Notes under the pieces: model-generated
Database searches by the model: none
What the model saw: only the letters and a program-made list of their open reading frames with translations
What the model was told of the DNA's origin: nothing
Assembly: GCA_964348085.1 (NCBI GenBank)
Contig: CAYGBI010000031.1
Span: 1-41,869 of the forward strand
Length of the DNA: 41,869 nucleotides
Source of the DNA: VXYL01 sp964348085
GTDB lineage: Bacteria > Pseudomonadota > Gammaproteobacteria > Pseudomonadales > Azotimanducaceae
Reading direction: 5' to 3'
Part shown: positions 7,694 to 16,489 of the stretch, one piece after another
How the letters are laid out: the number at the start of each line of letters is the position of its first letter
Numbering within the stretch: position 1 is the first letter of the stretch
Made by a program: the position numbers and the translations under genes

Positions 7694-9205
7694 TCACAGC
7701 ACCCAATTCACGCAAATCCAACCCGTCACGCCCATGGTGATGGTATACGGCAACGCCATCAACACCATGCGCCCGTAAGAAAGTCGAATGAGCGGAGCAA
7801 GCGACGAGGTGAGCAGGAACAAGAACGCCGCCTGTCCATTCGGCGTAGCGACGCTAGGGATGTTGGTGCCGGTGTTGATCGCCACCGCCAAGAGATCGAA
7901 CTGCTCCTGGTTGATGACACCTTCCTCGAAAGCCTTGCCGATCTCACCGATGTAGACCGTGGCGACGAAGACATTGTCGCTAATCATCGACAGCACGCCG
8001 TTGGCGACATAGAACACGCCCGGCTGCTGGCTGACCGGCAACGTCAGCACGTACCCGATCACCGGCTGGAAGAGTCCTTGGTCCGCGATCACCGCGACAA
8101 TGACGAAGAACACGCATAAGAGAGCGGTAAACGGCAACGCCTCCTCGAACGCAGGCCCGATCCGATGTTCCTCGATGATGCCGTTGAAGGCGGTCTGCAG
8201 CACGATGATGGCGAGGCCGATCAGCCCGATCTCGGCAACATGGAGGCCGAGTGCCACGACTAGCAGCACGGCGGCGACGGCTTGCACCACCAGCCGCGCT
8301 TTTTCCCGCCGGCTGCGTTGCGCATCCTGTTCGGCCGCGTATTCGGTGAGGATATCGAGCACCGGCACCGGCGCGGTGGCCCCGTAGCCGAGGATCTTCA
8401 CCCTCTCCAACAGCACGCAGGTGACGAGCCCCACCACCAACACTGGCAAGGTGACCGGCGCCATCCGCATGAAGAACTCGAAGAACTCCCACCCCATGCG
8501 TCCGGCGATCAAGACGTTCTGTGGCTCGCCGACGATAGTGGTGACGCCACCGAGCGCCGTGCCCACGGCCGCATGCATGACCAACGAGCGCAGAAACGCC
8601 CGAAACTTCACCAAATCTTCGTGGTGCAAGTCGGGCAATTCCTCGTCCGGATGGGCGCCACCGGAAGCCACCATGTGATAGACGCGGTAGAAGCCGACCG
8701 CCACGCTGATCACCACCGCGGTGACGGTGAGCGCGTCCAAGAACGCGGACAAGATGGCGGCGGTGAAACAGAACAAGAGCGACAGCAACATCTTCTGCCG
8801 GACGCCGAGCAGGATTTTGGTGAAGGTGAACAGCAGCAGTTCCTTCATGAAGAAGATGCCCGCCACCATGAACACTAAGAGGAGGATCACCCCTAGGTTG
8901 TCTTGCACGTGGTCGAAGACATGATCCGGTGTCGTCATACCGAGAATCAGTGCTTCGATGGCCAACAACCCCCCCGGTTGCAGCGGGTAGCAGCGCAACG
9001 CCATGGCAAGCGTGAAAATGAACTCCAACACCAGCGCCCAGCTAGCGACTGCCTTGCCGGACTCGCCGAGGAGCAACCAAAGAATGGGGTTGAGAACCAA
9101 GAAAGCGATGATCGTCCGCTTGTACCAATGCGGCGCGTGGCCTAGGAAGTTCGACCAGTAGCTTCGCCACCAGTCCTGATCGTGGATGCCATGCGCTTCG
9201 GCCAT
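7694..9205 (-). CDS. nhaB: NhaB Na+/H+ antiporter
   Basis: NhaB exports sodium in exchange for protons across the inner membrane. The 503-residue protein is hydrophobic along its length with roughly a dozen membrane segments and carries family stretches such as NPILWLLLGE, LQPGGLLAIEALILGMTTP, FLDALTVTAVVI, GGVTTIVGEPQNVLI and NTGTNIPSVATPNGQAAFLFLL. The length is close to the E. coli protein (513). The ATG at 9205 has a perfect AAGGAG ribosome-binding site (complement of 9211-9216), which fixes the start. It converges with dnaQ, 14 bp away. Together with the Kef-type antiporter further right it points to active Na+/H+ or K+ handling. Confidence 0.96.
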   Translation of the reverse strand: MAEAHGIHDQDWWRSYWSNFLGHAPHWYKRTIIAFLVLNPILWLLLGESGKAVASWALVLEFIFTLAMALRCYPLQPGGLLAIEALILGMTTPDHVFDHVQDNLGVILLLVFMVAGIFFMKELLLFTFTKILLGVRQKMLLSLLFCFTAAILSAFLDALTVTAVVISVAVGFYRVYHMVASGGAHPDEELPDLHHEDLVKFRAFLRSLVMHAAVGTALGGVTTIVGEPQNVLIAGRMGWEFFEFFMRMAPVTLPVLVVGLVTCVLLERVKILGYGATAPVPVLDILTEYAAEQDAQRSRREKARLVVQAVAAVLLVVALGLHVAEIGLIGLAIIVLQTAFNGIIEEHRIGPAFEEALPFTALLCVFFVIVAVIADQGLFQPVIGYVLTLPVSQQPGVFYVANGVLSMISDNVFVATVYIGEIGKAFEEGVINQEQFDLLAVAINTGTNIPSVATPNGQAAFLFLLTSSLAPLIRLSYGRMVLMALPYTITMGVTGWICVNWVL

Positions 9206-9355
9206 TCGGACTCCTTAAAGAACCGTACTCTCTACTCGCTGTTGGGTTTGCCCGCCGCCGATGTCCGGGCGTTGAGGCGCGTCGCGCAAGTCATCCGCGA
9301 CTTGCGGCGGGTGCCGCAAATCCTCAAACTCTTGCGGGATCGCTATCGAGTATAG
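9191..9355 (+). CDS. Possible small ORF (54 aa) upstream of nudC
   Basis: An ATG at 9191 opens a 54-codon frame ending in TAG at 9355, 21 nt before nudC. The 5' end overlaps the start of nhaB on the other strand by 15 nt; a TTG at 9242 would give a 37-residue version outside nhaB. The product is basic, with an amphipathic helical look (ALRRVAQVIRDLRRVPQILK), and third codon positions are GC-rich as in the neighbouring genes. I do not recognise it. No convincing ribosome-binding site is visible. It may be a real small gene, the remnant of a larger one, or chance. Confidence 0.3.
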   Translation: MRFGHSDSLKNRTLYSLLGLPAADVRALRRVAQVIRDLRRVPQILKLLRDRYRV

Positions 9356-9376
9356 CAACAGGCAGGTTTTGTTGGC

Positions 9377-10234
9377 TTGTTCCAGACCACCCGCTCCCGA
9401 TTCCTTTCCGAAACCAAGCCGCCGGCGGACGCCGACATTGGCGACGCGCTCTACTTCGTCTGCCTAGGCGAAGAAATGCTGTCCATCAGCGAACAGGGCG
9501 TGCCGAGGCCCGTCACCGCCGACGAGTTCCGTTGGGTGGATGTCAAGGTCACCTACAAGCACTATTTGGGCCGCTGGGAGAACCAGCCCTGCTACGCGTT
9601 GGCCGCGGTCGGCGGCCCGCCGGAGGGCTTCGCGGTGACCGGCTTGCGCGCTTGGCTTGGCCGCGTGGAACCGGACTTTTTCTACCTCGCCGGACGCGCC
9701 AAGCAAATCGTCGAGTGGCACCGCGACCACCGCTTCTGCGGCCGTTGCGGCAGCGAGAACGAAGATCATCCGGCGGATCGCGCCAAGCACTGCCCGCAGT
9801 GCGGCCTGACCACCTACCCGCGACTGTCGCCGAGCATTATCGTGCTAGTGCGCAAGGGCGAAGAGATGCTGTTGGCGCGCAACGCGGCATGGCCGATGCG
9901 CATGTTCTCCACCCTAGCCGGCTTCGTCGAGCCCGGCGAATCCATCGAGCAGACCGTGCATCGAGAGGTGGCCGAAGAGGTCGGCATCGAGGTGACCAAC
10001 CTACGCTACTTGGGCAGTCAGTCTTGGCCCTTCCCGAACTCGCTGATGCTCGGCTTTCACGCCGACTACGCGAGCGGCGACATCGTCTGCTTGGACGGCG
10101 AGATCGCCGAGGCGCGCTGGTTCCACTTCCGCGAGATGCCGAACGTGCCGGGGGCCACCGCCATCTCTCGTTGGCTGATCAACGCCTTCATTGAAGAAAT
10201 GCAGGCCCGTCACGGCGGTGGCTCGGTGGCGTAG
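9377..10234 (+). CDS. nudC: NudC, NAD(+) diphosphatase / NAD-RNA decapping hydrolase
   Basis: NudC hydrolyses NAD(H) and removes NAD caps from RNA. The 285-residue product has a zinc-binding site of four cysteines (C121, C124, C139, C142), a Nudix box at 182-204 (starting GFVEPGES, with REVAEEVG), and the NADH-pyrophosphatase signature SQSWPFPNS at 214-222, which separates NudC from other Nudix enzymes. The start is TTG at 9377; no better in-frame ATG precedes the conserved N-terminal domain, so the true start is uncertain by a few codons. The 3' end overlaps the convergent SCP2-like gene by 25 nt. Confidence 0.95.
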   Translation: MFQTTRSRFLSETKPPADADIGDALYFVCLGEEMLSISEQGVPRPVTADEFRWVDVKVTYKHYLGRWENQPCYALAAVGGPPEGFAVTGLRAWLGRVEPDFFYLAGRAKQIVEWHRDHRFCGRCGSENEDHPADRAKHCPQCGLTTYPRLSPSIIVLVRKGEEMLLARNAAWPMRMFSTLAGFVEPGESIEQTVHREVAEEVGIEVTNLRYLGSQSWPFPNSLMLGFHADYASGDIVCLDGEIAEARWFHFREMPNVPGATAISRWLINAFIEEMQARHGGGSVA

Positions 10235-10542
10235 TCGTCGCGAAACAAGCCGAGCAAGACGAAAGCCAGCGGAAGATTGCCGTCGGCGCGAAACCGGCCT
10301 TGCATGAATGCGGCGATGGCGTCGCCCTCTCCTCGCAATAGCGCGAGCGCGGTATCGGCGCTGTCGAAAAAGAACGTCACGTCCGGCCGCAGCGCCGCGT
10401 CGAAGCGCAGTTTCCCGCCACTGACCGAGAAAGTCGCCAGCTTCTCTGGCGGCTCCCCGTCGACCGCCAAGACGAACACCGCATCCACCGCCCCGGCCTG
10501 GACGCCGCTGAAACGCTTGGCGAGCTCGCTCTCCATGTCCAT
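10210..10542 (-). CDS. SCP2 sterol-binding-domain-like protein
   Basis: A 110-residue soluble protein that looks like a single SCP2 (sterol carrier protein 2) fold: an N-terminal helix, then strands with AVFVLAVDGE and FSVSGGKLRFDAALRPDVTFFF, and helices around LLRGEGDAIAAFMQGRFRADGNLPLAFVL. The phrase 'GDAxxAFMxGRxxxxGNL' is typical of SCP2 domains, which bind lipids or acyl chains in a hydrophobic pocket. It stands alone between convergent nudC and divergent sohB. The physiological ligand is unknown. The start is ATG at 10542; a second ATG two codons later is possible. Confidence 0.72.
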   Translation of the reverse strand: MDMESELAKRFSGVQAGAVDAVFVLAVDGEPPEKLATFSVSGGKLRFDAALRPDVTFFFDSADTALALLRGEGDAIAAFMQGRFRADGNLPLAFVLLGLFRDDYATEPPP

Positions 10543-10579
10543 GACGCTTTGGCACCCCTTCCGGGAAACGGTTTAAGGC

Positions 10580-10585
10580 TACAAT
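10580..10585 (+). promoter_or_regulatory. Possible -10 element for sohB
   Basis: TACAAT lies 35 nt before the sohB ATG in the divergent gap shared with the SCP2-like gene. No -35 box sits at the usual spacing, so this is only a candidate. Confidence 0.2.
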
Positions 10586-10620
10586 GCCGCCAACTCGCAT
10601 TGCACGTCGGCCCGTTCCCC

Positions 10621-11771
10621 ATGGAGTTTCTGCTCGACTACCTTGGTTTCCTCGCCAAGACGGCCACCGTGGTGATCGCCGCATTGATCGTAATCTCCGC
10701 GGTGGTCGCCGCCGGCGCCCACCGCGCAAGCCGGTCGCGATCCACCGGACATATCGAGGTCACGTCGCTGAACGAACGCCTGCAGGACATGCGCCGCGCC
10801 ATCGAGGAAGCGGCGCTGCCGCCGGCGGTTGTCAAGAAGCGCCGCAAAGCCGACGCCAAGGCACGCAAGCGCCACCGCAAGGAAGAGGCGCAACGAGAAA
10901 AGGCGCAGGGCAAAGGCAAGAACGACAAGGCAAAGGCGAAGAACCAAACACAACCCGTCGAAACCGAGGCCGCGTCGGCTGAAGATGACGAGGACGGCGC
11001 CAAGGCCAGCCGTCGCGTCTTCGTGCTCAACTTCGACGGCGACTTGGCGGCCAGCGCCGTCGAAGCGCTACGTCGGGAAATCTCGGCGGTGCTCGGCGCC
11101 GCCGCCAACGGCGATGAGGTGCTAGTGCGCGTCGATAGCGCCGGCGGCATGGTCCACAGCTACGGTCTCGGCGCCTCGCAGCTCGCTCGCGTGCGGGGCC
11201 AGGGCGTCACCTTGACGGTCGCCGTGGATAAAGTCGCCGCCAGCGGGGGCTACCTCATGGCGGCGGTGGCGGAGCGCATCTTGGCCGCGCCCTTCGCGGT
11301 GGTGGGCTCGATTGGCGTCGTCGCGCAGATACCGAACGTCCACCGGTTGCTGAAGAAGCACGATGTAGACGTGGAAGTGCTTACCGCCGGCCGCTTCAAG
11401 CGCACGCTTGACATGTTGGGCGAAAACACCGAGCAGGGCCGGGAAAAGTTCAAGGAAGAGCTTGAGGACATTCACTCGCTATTTCAGGAATACGTCGGCC
11501 GGTGGCGACCGGCGCTCGACTTGCCGGCCGTATCGACCGGCGAAGCGTGGTACGGGCAACGCGCCTTGGACCGTTCGCTGGTGGACGAACTGATCACCAG
11601 CGACGAATACCTAGCCCGCGCCTGCGAAGACGCCGATGTCTTCGAGGTCGCCTGGGTGGCGCCGAAACGGCCCATCGAGCGCTTCGTCGGTCAGTTCGCC
11701 ACCGCGCTCGGCAAGGCGACCGGGCGGGTGGTCGACAACCTGATGGAGCGCACAACAACAGGAGGACTCCG

Positions 11772-11775
<4 letters not shown>
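10621..11775 (+). CDS. sohB: SohB, S49-family inner-membrane serine peptidase
   Basis: SohB belongs to the signal-peptide-peptidase (S49) family and cleaves in or near the membrane. The 384-residue protein starts with one hydrophobic anchor (about residues 10-35), then a long charged Lys/Arg/Glu-rich stretch (about 70-125), then the S49 core. The nucleophile is S208 in DKVAASGGY and the general-base lysine is K260 in TAGRFKRTLDMLGENTE; the 52-residue distance equals that of E. coli SohB, and the GENTEQGREKF motif is characteristic. The ATG at 10621 precedes the anchor directly. The TGA overlaps the start of acuI (ATGA). Confidence 0.95.
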
Positions 11776-12770
<995 letters not shown>

Positions 12771-12779
12771 TCCCGTCGG

Positions 12780-13946
12780 TCAATCTCGGCGCAACGCCGC
12801 GGAGACGGCGATCGGGCTGGGATAGCGGAAGATCACCAAGTAGGTGGACAGCAGCAGCGTCAACACCGTTGCACCTTGAATCACGTGCGCGGCGTCCGCC
12901 GACAACAGTTCGGCACCCGCGACGAACACCAACAAGAGCGAGAACTCGCTTGCCTGACCGAGGCGGAAACCCACCTCCCGGGCGACGCCATCGTCTTCCT
13001 TTTGCCAGCGGAGAAGCGCCCGAAACAGCGGCGGCTTGATGGCGACCAACGCCGCCGCCAAAAGCAACGTCGGCAGCCACACATGCAGCATCAGCGTGGG
13101 GTTTATGGCGGCCCCGACGGCGAAGAAGAACAACACGAGGAAGAAATCCCGCAGCGGGCGCAAGTTCTCCGTGATGTATTGAGCGACGGGCGAGTTGGCG
13201 AGCGACACCCCGGCGATAAAGGCGCCGATTTCCCACGACAACGACAGCGCTTGGGAAAGACTGCCGACCCCCAAGCACCAGCCGACCGCGAGCAGAAAGG
13301 TGAACTCTTGGAACACGTCGAAGCGCACGAGCAGGGGCACGACGATGTAGCGCACGCCAGCGAACGCCACCGCGACCACCACCGGCAGGGCGACGACGAC
13401 CGTGAGCGCGGTCCAGAGCGCACTACCGCCGCCGCCCTCGAATCCGGCCAGCACCAACAGCGCGACCACGGCGATCAAGTCTTGGATGAGCAGCAGGCTT
13501 ATGACGATCTCGCCGGTGTGACGGTGGTGCAATATGGTCGTGGGCAAGAGCTTGATACCCAAGATGGTGCTCGAGAACATGCACGCGACGCCGGTAATGG
13601 CCGCTTCCACCAAGGTGAACCCGAACACCGCCATCAGCGCGAAACCCACGCCGAAAAACAACGCGCAAGTCGCCAGCGCGGTGAGCACGGACTCGCCGAA
13701 CATGGTCTTGAGCTTGCTCGGCGGCAGGTCGAGACCGACTAGGAACAGCAGGAAGATGATGCCGATTTCGCCGATTTCGGCGAGCAGCCTGTCGTCGGCG
13801 ACAAGCTTGAGACCGTGCGGACCGAACACGCAGCCAATGACGATATACGCGACCAAGAGCGGCTGCCGGGTAAACAACGCCACCGCCGCCAGCGCCGCCG
13901 CGCCGGTGAAGATCACGAAGAACGAATCGATGATGCCGACGTGCAT
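12780..13946 (-). CDS. CPA2-family cation:proton antiporter (Kef-type, lacking a TrkA-N domain)
   Basis: A 388-residue, almost wholly hydrophobic protein with about 11-13 membrane segments. Family marks include LFLVGLDL, TGVACMFSSTILGIKLLP, ISLLLIQDLIAVVALLVL, SWEIGAFIAGVSLA and FRLGQASEFSLLLVFV, as in KefB/KefC and related Na+/K+:H+ antiporters of the CPA2 group. Unlike KefB/KefC it stops after the transport domain, with no C-terminal NAD-binding TrkA-N domain, so gating by nucleotides or glutathione adducts is not expected. The ATG at 13946 is placed just before the first membrane segment. It lies downstream of the SDR gene with 109 bp between, so it may be transcribed separately. Confidence 0.9.
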   Translation of the reverse strand: MHVGIIDSFFVIFTGAAALAAVALFTRQPLLVAYIVIGCVFGPHGLKLVADDRLLAEIGEIGIIFLLFLVGLDLPPSKLKTMFGESVLTALATCALFFGVGFALMAVFGFTLVEAAITGVACMFSSTILGIKLLPTTILHHRHTGEIVISLLLIQDLIAVVALLVLAGFEGGGGSALWTALTVVVALPVVVAVAFAGVRYIVVPLLVRFDVFQEFTFLLAVGWCLGVGSLSQALSLSWEIGAFIAGVSLANSPVAQYITENLRPLRDFFLVLFFFAVGAAINPTLMLHVWLPTLLLAAALVAIKPPLFRALLRWQKEDDGVAREVGFRLGQASEFSLLLVFVAGAELLSADAAHVIQGATVLTLLLSTYLVIFRYPSPIAVSAALRRD

Positions 13947-14055
13947 GGGCCGCCAGCGCTCCGCCCCTAGCCGCCCGTAGCGGCAGTCCGCGTCGCAGTC
14001 AGGTGCCTGTCGGGCAATATTCGACCGAGGAGCGACGATTCCAAGCGGGAGGCCA

Positions 14056-14724
14056 CTAAGCCAGCCCTTCCACCGGAATCGAAGCGCCGTGTATGGCGGC
14101 GGCCGCCGGCGACGCCAAGAACAACACGACGCCGGCGATGTCCTCCGGCGACACCCAGCGATCGAACTTTGCGTTCGGCATGTCGGCGCGGTTGCGCGGC
14201 GTGTCGATGATGCTCGGCAAGATGCAGTTGACGTTGACGCCCTTGTGCTTCAGCTCGTCGGCAAGCGTCTCGGTGAGCCGAATGACGACGCTTTTCGAGG
14301 CGACGTAGGCGCCCATCGCCGCCGCGCCCCTAAGCCCGCCGCGAGCGCCGATGTTGACGATCTTGCCGCCGCCCCGCGCGACCATGCCCGGCACCGCGGC
14401 GCGGCACATGTTCAGCGCCGTGCGGGCATTGATGTTCATCATGAAGTCCCAAGTGTCGTCCGACGTGCCGGCGATGTCGTCGCCCATGGCGAAACCGCCA
14501 GCGATATTGGCGAGGATGTCGAGGTCGGTCGCAGCGGCGACGGCGGCTTGCGCGCCGGCTGGGTCTACGAGGTCGGCGACCAAGGTGCGCCACGGCGCCG
14601 AATGCTCGACGATGTCCACCCCGAGGACTTCGCCGCCGGCGTTGTGAAAGGCGCTCGCGACCGCGCGACCGGCAACCCCGGCGGCACCGGTGACGACGAC
14701 CTTTTTACCGGCGAAGTCGTTCAT
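14056..14724 (-). CDS. Short-chain dehydrogenase/reductase (SDR) with an altered active site
   Basis: A 222-residue classical SDR: NAD(P)-binding glycine motif VVVTGAAGVAGRAVA, NIAGG in place of NAG, and YVASK as the catalytic Tyr-Lys pair. The serine normally 13 residues before the tyrosine is replaced by alanine (motif NIGARGG instead of NISS), so either another residue substitutes or catalysis differs. Its ATG at 14724 overlaps the stop of the LLM oxidoreductase gene, so the two are translated together and probably act on the same pathway. The substrate cannot be deduced. Confidence 0.85.
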   Translation of the reverse strand: MNDFAGKKVVVTGAAGVAGRAVASAFHNAGGEVLGVDIVEHSAPWRTLVADLVDPAGAQAAVAAATDLDILANIAGGFAMGDDIAGTSDDTWDFMMNINARTALNMCRAAVPGMVARGGGKIVNIGARGGLRGAAAMGAYVASKSVVIRLTETLADELKHKGVNVNCILPSIIDTPRNRADMPNAKFDRWVSPEDIAGVVLFLASPAAAAIHGASIPVEGLA

Positions 14725-15593
14725 GGCGCGAGTTGCTCCAGCGTTTCCCAATCCACCTCGCCGAAGCGGCCCTCCCGGTTGACCGGCTGGATGCAAACAT
14801 GGCTGGCGCCGGCGGCCAAGTGCTCATCGATGCGGTCGCGAATGGCCGCCGCATCGCCCCAAGCGAAGGTGGCGTCAATGAACGCATCGCTGCCCTCGCC
14901 GTCGATGTCGGCGCGGGCGAGGCCCATGCGCAACCAGTTGTTCTGATAATTCGGCAGCGCTTGATAGGTGCCTGCGGTGGCGCGCGCCAATGCGCGCGCC
15001 TTGTCGGCGTTCGTCTCCAGCACCACTTTTTGCTCCACGCAGAGCCACTTGTCCGGCCCCAAAATCTCGCGCGCGAACTTGGTGTGCCGGGGGGAAGTGA
15101 AGTAGGGGTGAGCGCCCGAGGTTTCTTGGCCGGCGAGCGCCAACATCTTCGGGCCTAGCGCCGCGATCACCACGGGTGGCGGCTCGCCCGGCTCCAAGCT
15201 AGAGTACGGCGACGCCGCCATCTTCGCCAAGTAGTCGCGCATGGTGGCCACCGGCGGGCCATAGGTCACGCCGCGCAGTCCTTCGACGAGCGGCCTATGA
15301 GAAACGCCCAAGCCCAACAGGAAACGATTGTTCGACTGCTCCGCCAACGTCTTCTGCGCCTGCATGGTGACGCCGGGCGCCCGGTGGTAGATGTTGGCGA
15401 TGCCCGTGGCAAGCACGAGGCGCTCGGTATTCGCCAACAACCACGCCGCGTGCGAGAAGGGGTCGCGGCCTACGGTTTCCGGTATCCACAGCGCGGAATA
15501 ACCAAGGTCTTCAATGCGCTTCGCCGTGCTCGCGGCGTCCTTGGCGGTCAAGCGATCCGTGAAGAACCAAACGCCGGTAGTGCTCAAGTCCAT
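14721..15593 (-). CDS. LLM-class oxidoreductase, likely F420-dependent
   Basis: A 290-residue luciferase-like monooxygenase-fold (TIM-barrel) protein. Features include GVWFFTDRL at the start, LGYSALWIPETVGRDPFSHAAWLLANTERLVLATGIANIYHR, FLLGLGVSHRPLVEG, PPVVIAALGPKMLALAG and GASHVCIQP, which resemble the actinobacterial-type F420-dependent oxidoreductases rather than bacterial luciferase. It lies in one transcription unit with a crotonase-like gene upstream (22 nt gap) and the SDR downstream (4-nt overlap). F420 use is uncommon in gammaproteobacteria; FMN use cannot be excluded from sequence. The ATG at 15593 follows a GGGACGAG stretch. Confidence 0.85.
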   Translation of the reverse strand: MDLSTTGVWFFTDRLTAKDAASTAKRIEDLGYSALWIPETVGRDPFSHAAWLLANTERLVLATGIANIYHRAPGVTMQAQKTLAEQSNNRFLLGLGVSHRPLVEGLRGVTYGPPVATMRDYLAKMAASPYSSLEPGEPPPVVIAALGPKMLALAGQETSGAHPYFTSPRHTKFAREILGPDKWLCVEQKVVLETNADKARALARATAGTYQALPNYQNNWLRMGLARADIDGEGSDAFIDATFAWGDAAAIRDRIDEHLAAGASHVCIQPVNREGRFGEVDWETLEQLAP

Positions 15594-15615
15594 CGCCGAT
15601 CTCGTCCCTGTCGCC

Positions 15616-16419
15616 TCAGTTGCCCGTGAAAGCGCCCGGCCGGCGCTCCGCCACTGCGCGGATGCCCTCCTCCGCATCCGAGGTGCCACGCAGCCACTGC
15701 TGCTCGGCGAGCTCGTGATCGGTGGCGCGGGCGATCGCCTCCGCCAGCCCTTGGCGCATAGTGGCGCGCACGGAAACGACGGCGAGCGGCGCGTTCTCGG
15801 CGATTTCCCCGGCGAGCTTGTGCGCCGTCGCACGCAACTCCGCAAGCGGCACAAGTTGATCGACCATGCCGAGTCCTAGGGCGTCCTCTCCCTTGACGCG
15901 ACGGCCAGTAAGGAACAACAGGTTGGCGGCCTGCCGGCCGATCAGGTTCGGCAACGTGACGGTGAGGCCGAAGCCGGGATGAATGCCGAGCTTGACGAAG
16001 TTGGCGGCAAAGCGCGCCTGCGGTGCGGCGACGCGGAAGTCCGCCGTTAGCGCCAACCCCAAGCCGCCGCCAATCGCCGCGCCTTGAATGGCCGCCACAA
16101 CCGGCTTCTTGGCGCTGAACAGGCGCACGCCTTCGCGGTATAGCAGGCCGGTGGTACTTTTGAAGCCTTCTTCGGTAAACTCTTGGTTACCCGATTGGTC
16201 GTCTTGGCCGGTGCCGAAATTGGCGCCGGCGCAAAACGACTTTCCGTTCGACGCCAACAGGATCGCCCGGCACGCGGGGTCGTCGTCCAGTTCGCCGTAG
16301 GCGTCGGCGATTTGCGCGATCAGATCGCGATCGAAGAAGTTGTGCGGCGGTCGGTCGATCTCGACGGTGGCGACGTGATCGGCAAGGCTTACGTTGATGT
16401 CGGCGAACCCGCGGGACAC
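15616..16419 (-). CDS. Enoyl-CoA hydratase/isomerase (crotonase) superfamily protein without the usual catalytic glutamates
   Basis: A 267-residue crotonase-fold protein with the CoA/oxyanion-hole segments SFCAGANFG and AAIQGAAIGGGLGLAL and the VKLGIHPGFG loop. When it is lined up by eye with rat mitochondrial hydratase, the two catalytic glutamates fall on G121 (GGGLGLAL for GGGCELAM) and F141 (FAANF for FGQPE). It is therefore unlikely to be a classical hydratase; the superfamily also contains hydrolases, decarboxylases and C-C lyases. The start is GTG at 16419, preceded by AGAGGAG on the minus strand. It leads the operon with the LLM and SDR genes. Confidence 0.88.
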   Translation of the reverse strand: MSRGFADINVSLADHVATVEIDRPPHNFFDRDLIAQIADAYGELDDDPACRAILLASNGKSFCAGANFGTGQDDQSGNQEFTEEGFKSTTGLLYREGVRLFSAKKPVVAAIQGAAIGGGLGLALTADFRVAAPQARFAANFVKLGIHPGFGLTVTLPNLIGRQAANLLFLTGRRVKGEDALGLGMVDQLVPLAELRATAHKLAGEIAENAPLAVVSVRATMRQGLAEAIARATDHELAEQQWLRGTSDAEEGIRAVAERRPGAFTGN

Positions 16420-16489
16420 GAGCGATCTCCTCTCTATTGCGCCCGGCCGGCGAGGCCGAACGAAGGCGACGGTTAGAAGCGGCAGTTGA

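Noticed and set aside
12876..13742. A 288-codon plus-strand frame antisense to the Kef-type antiporter
   Set aside because: The His/Gln/Arg-rich product is the usual antisense reading of a hydrophobic membrane protein.
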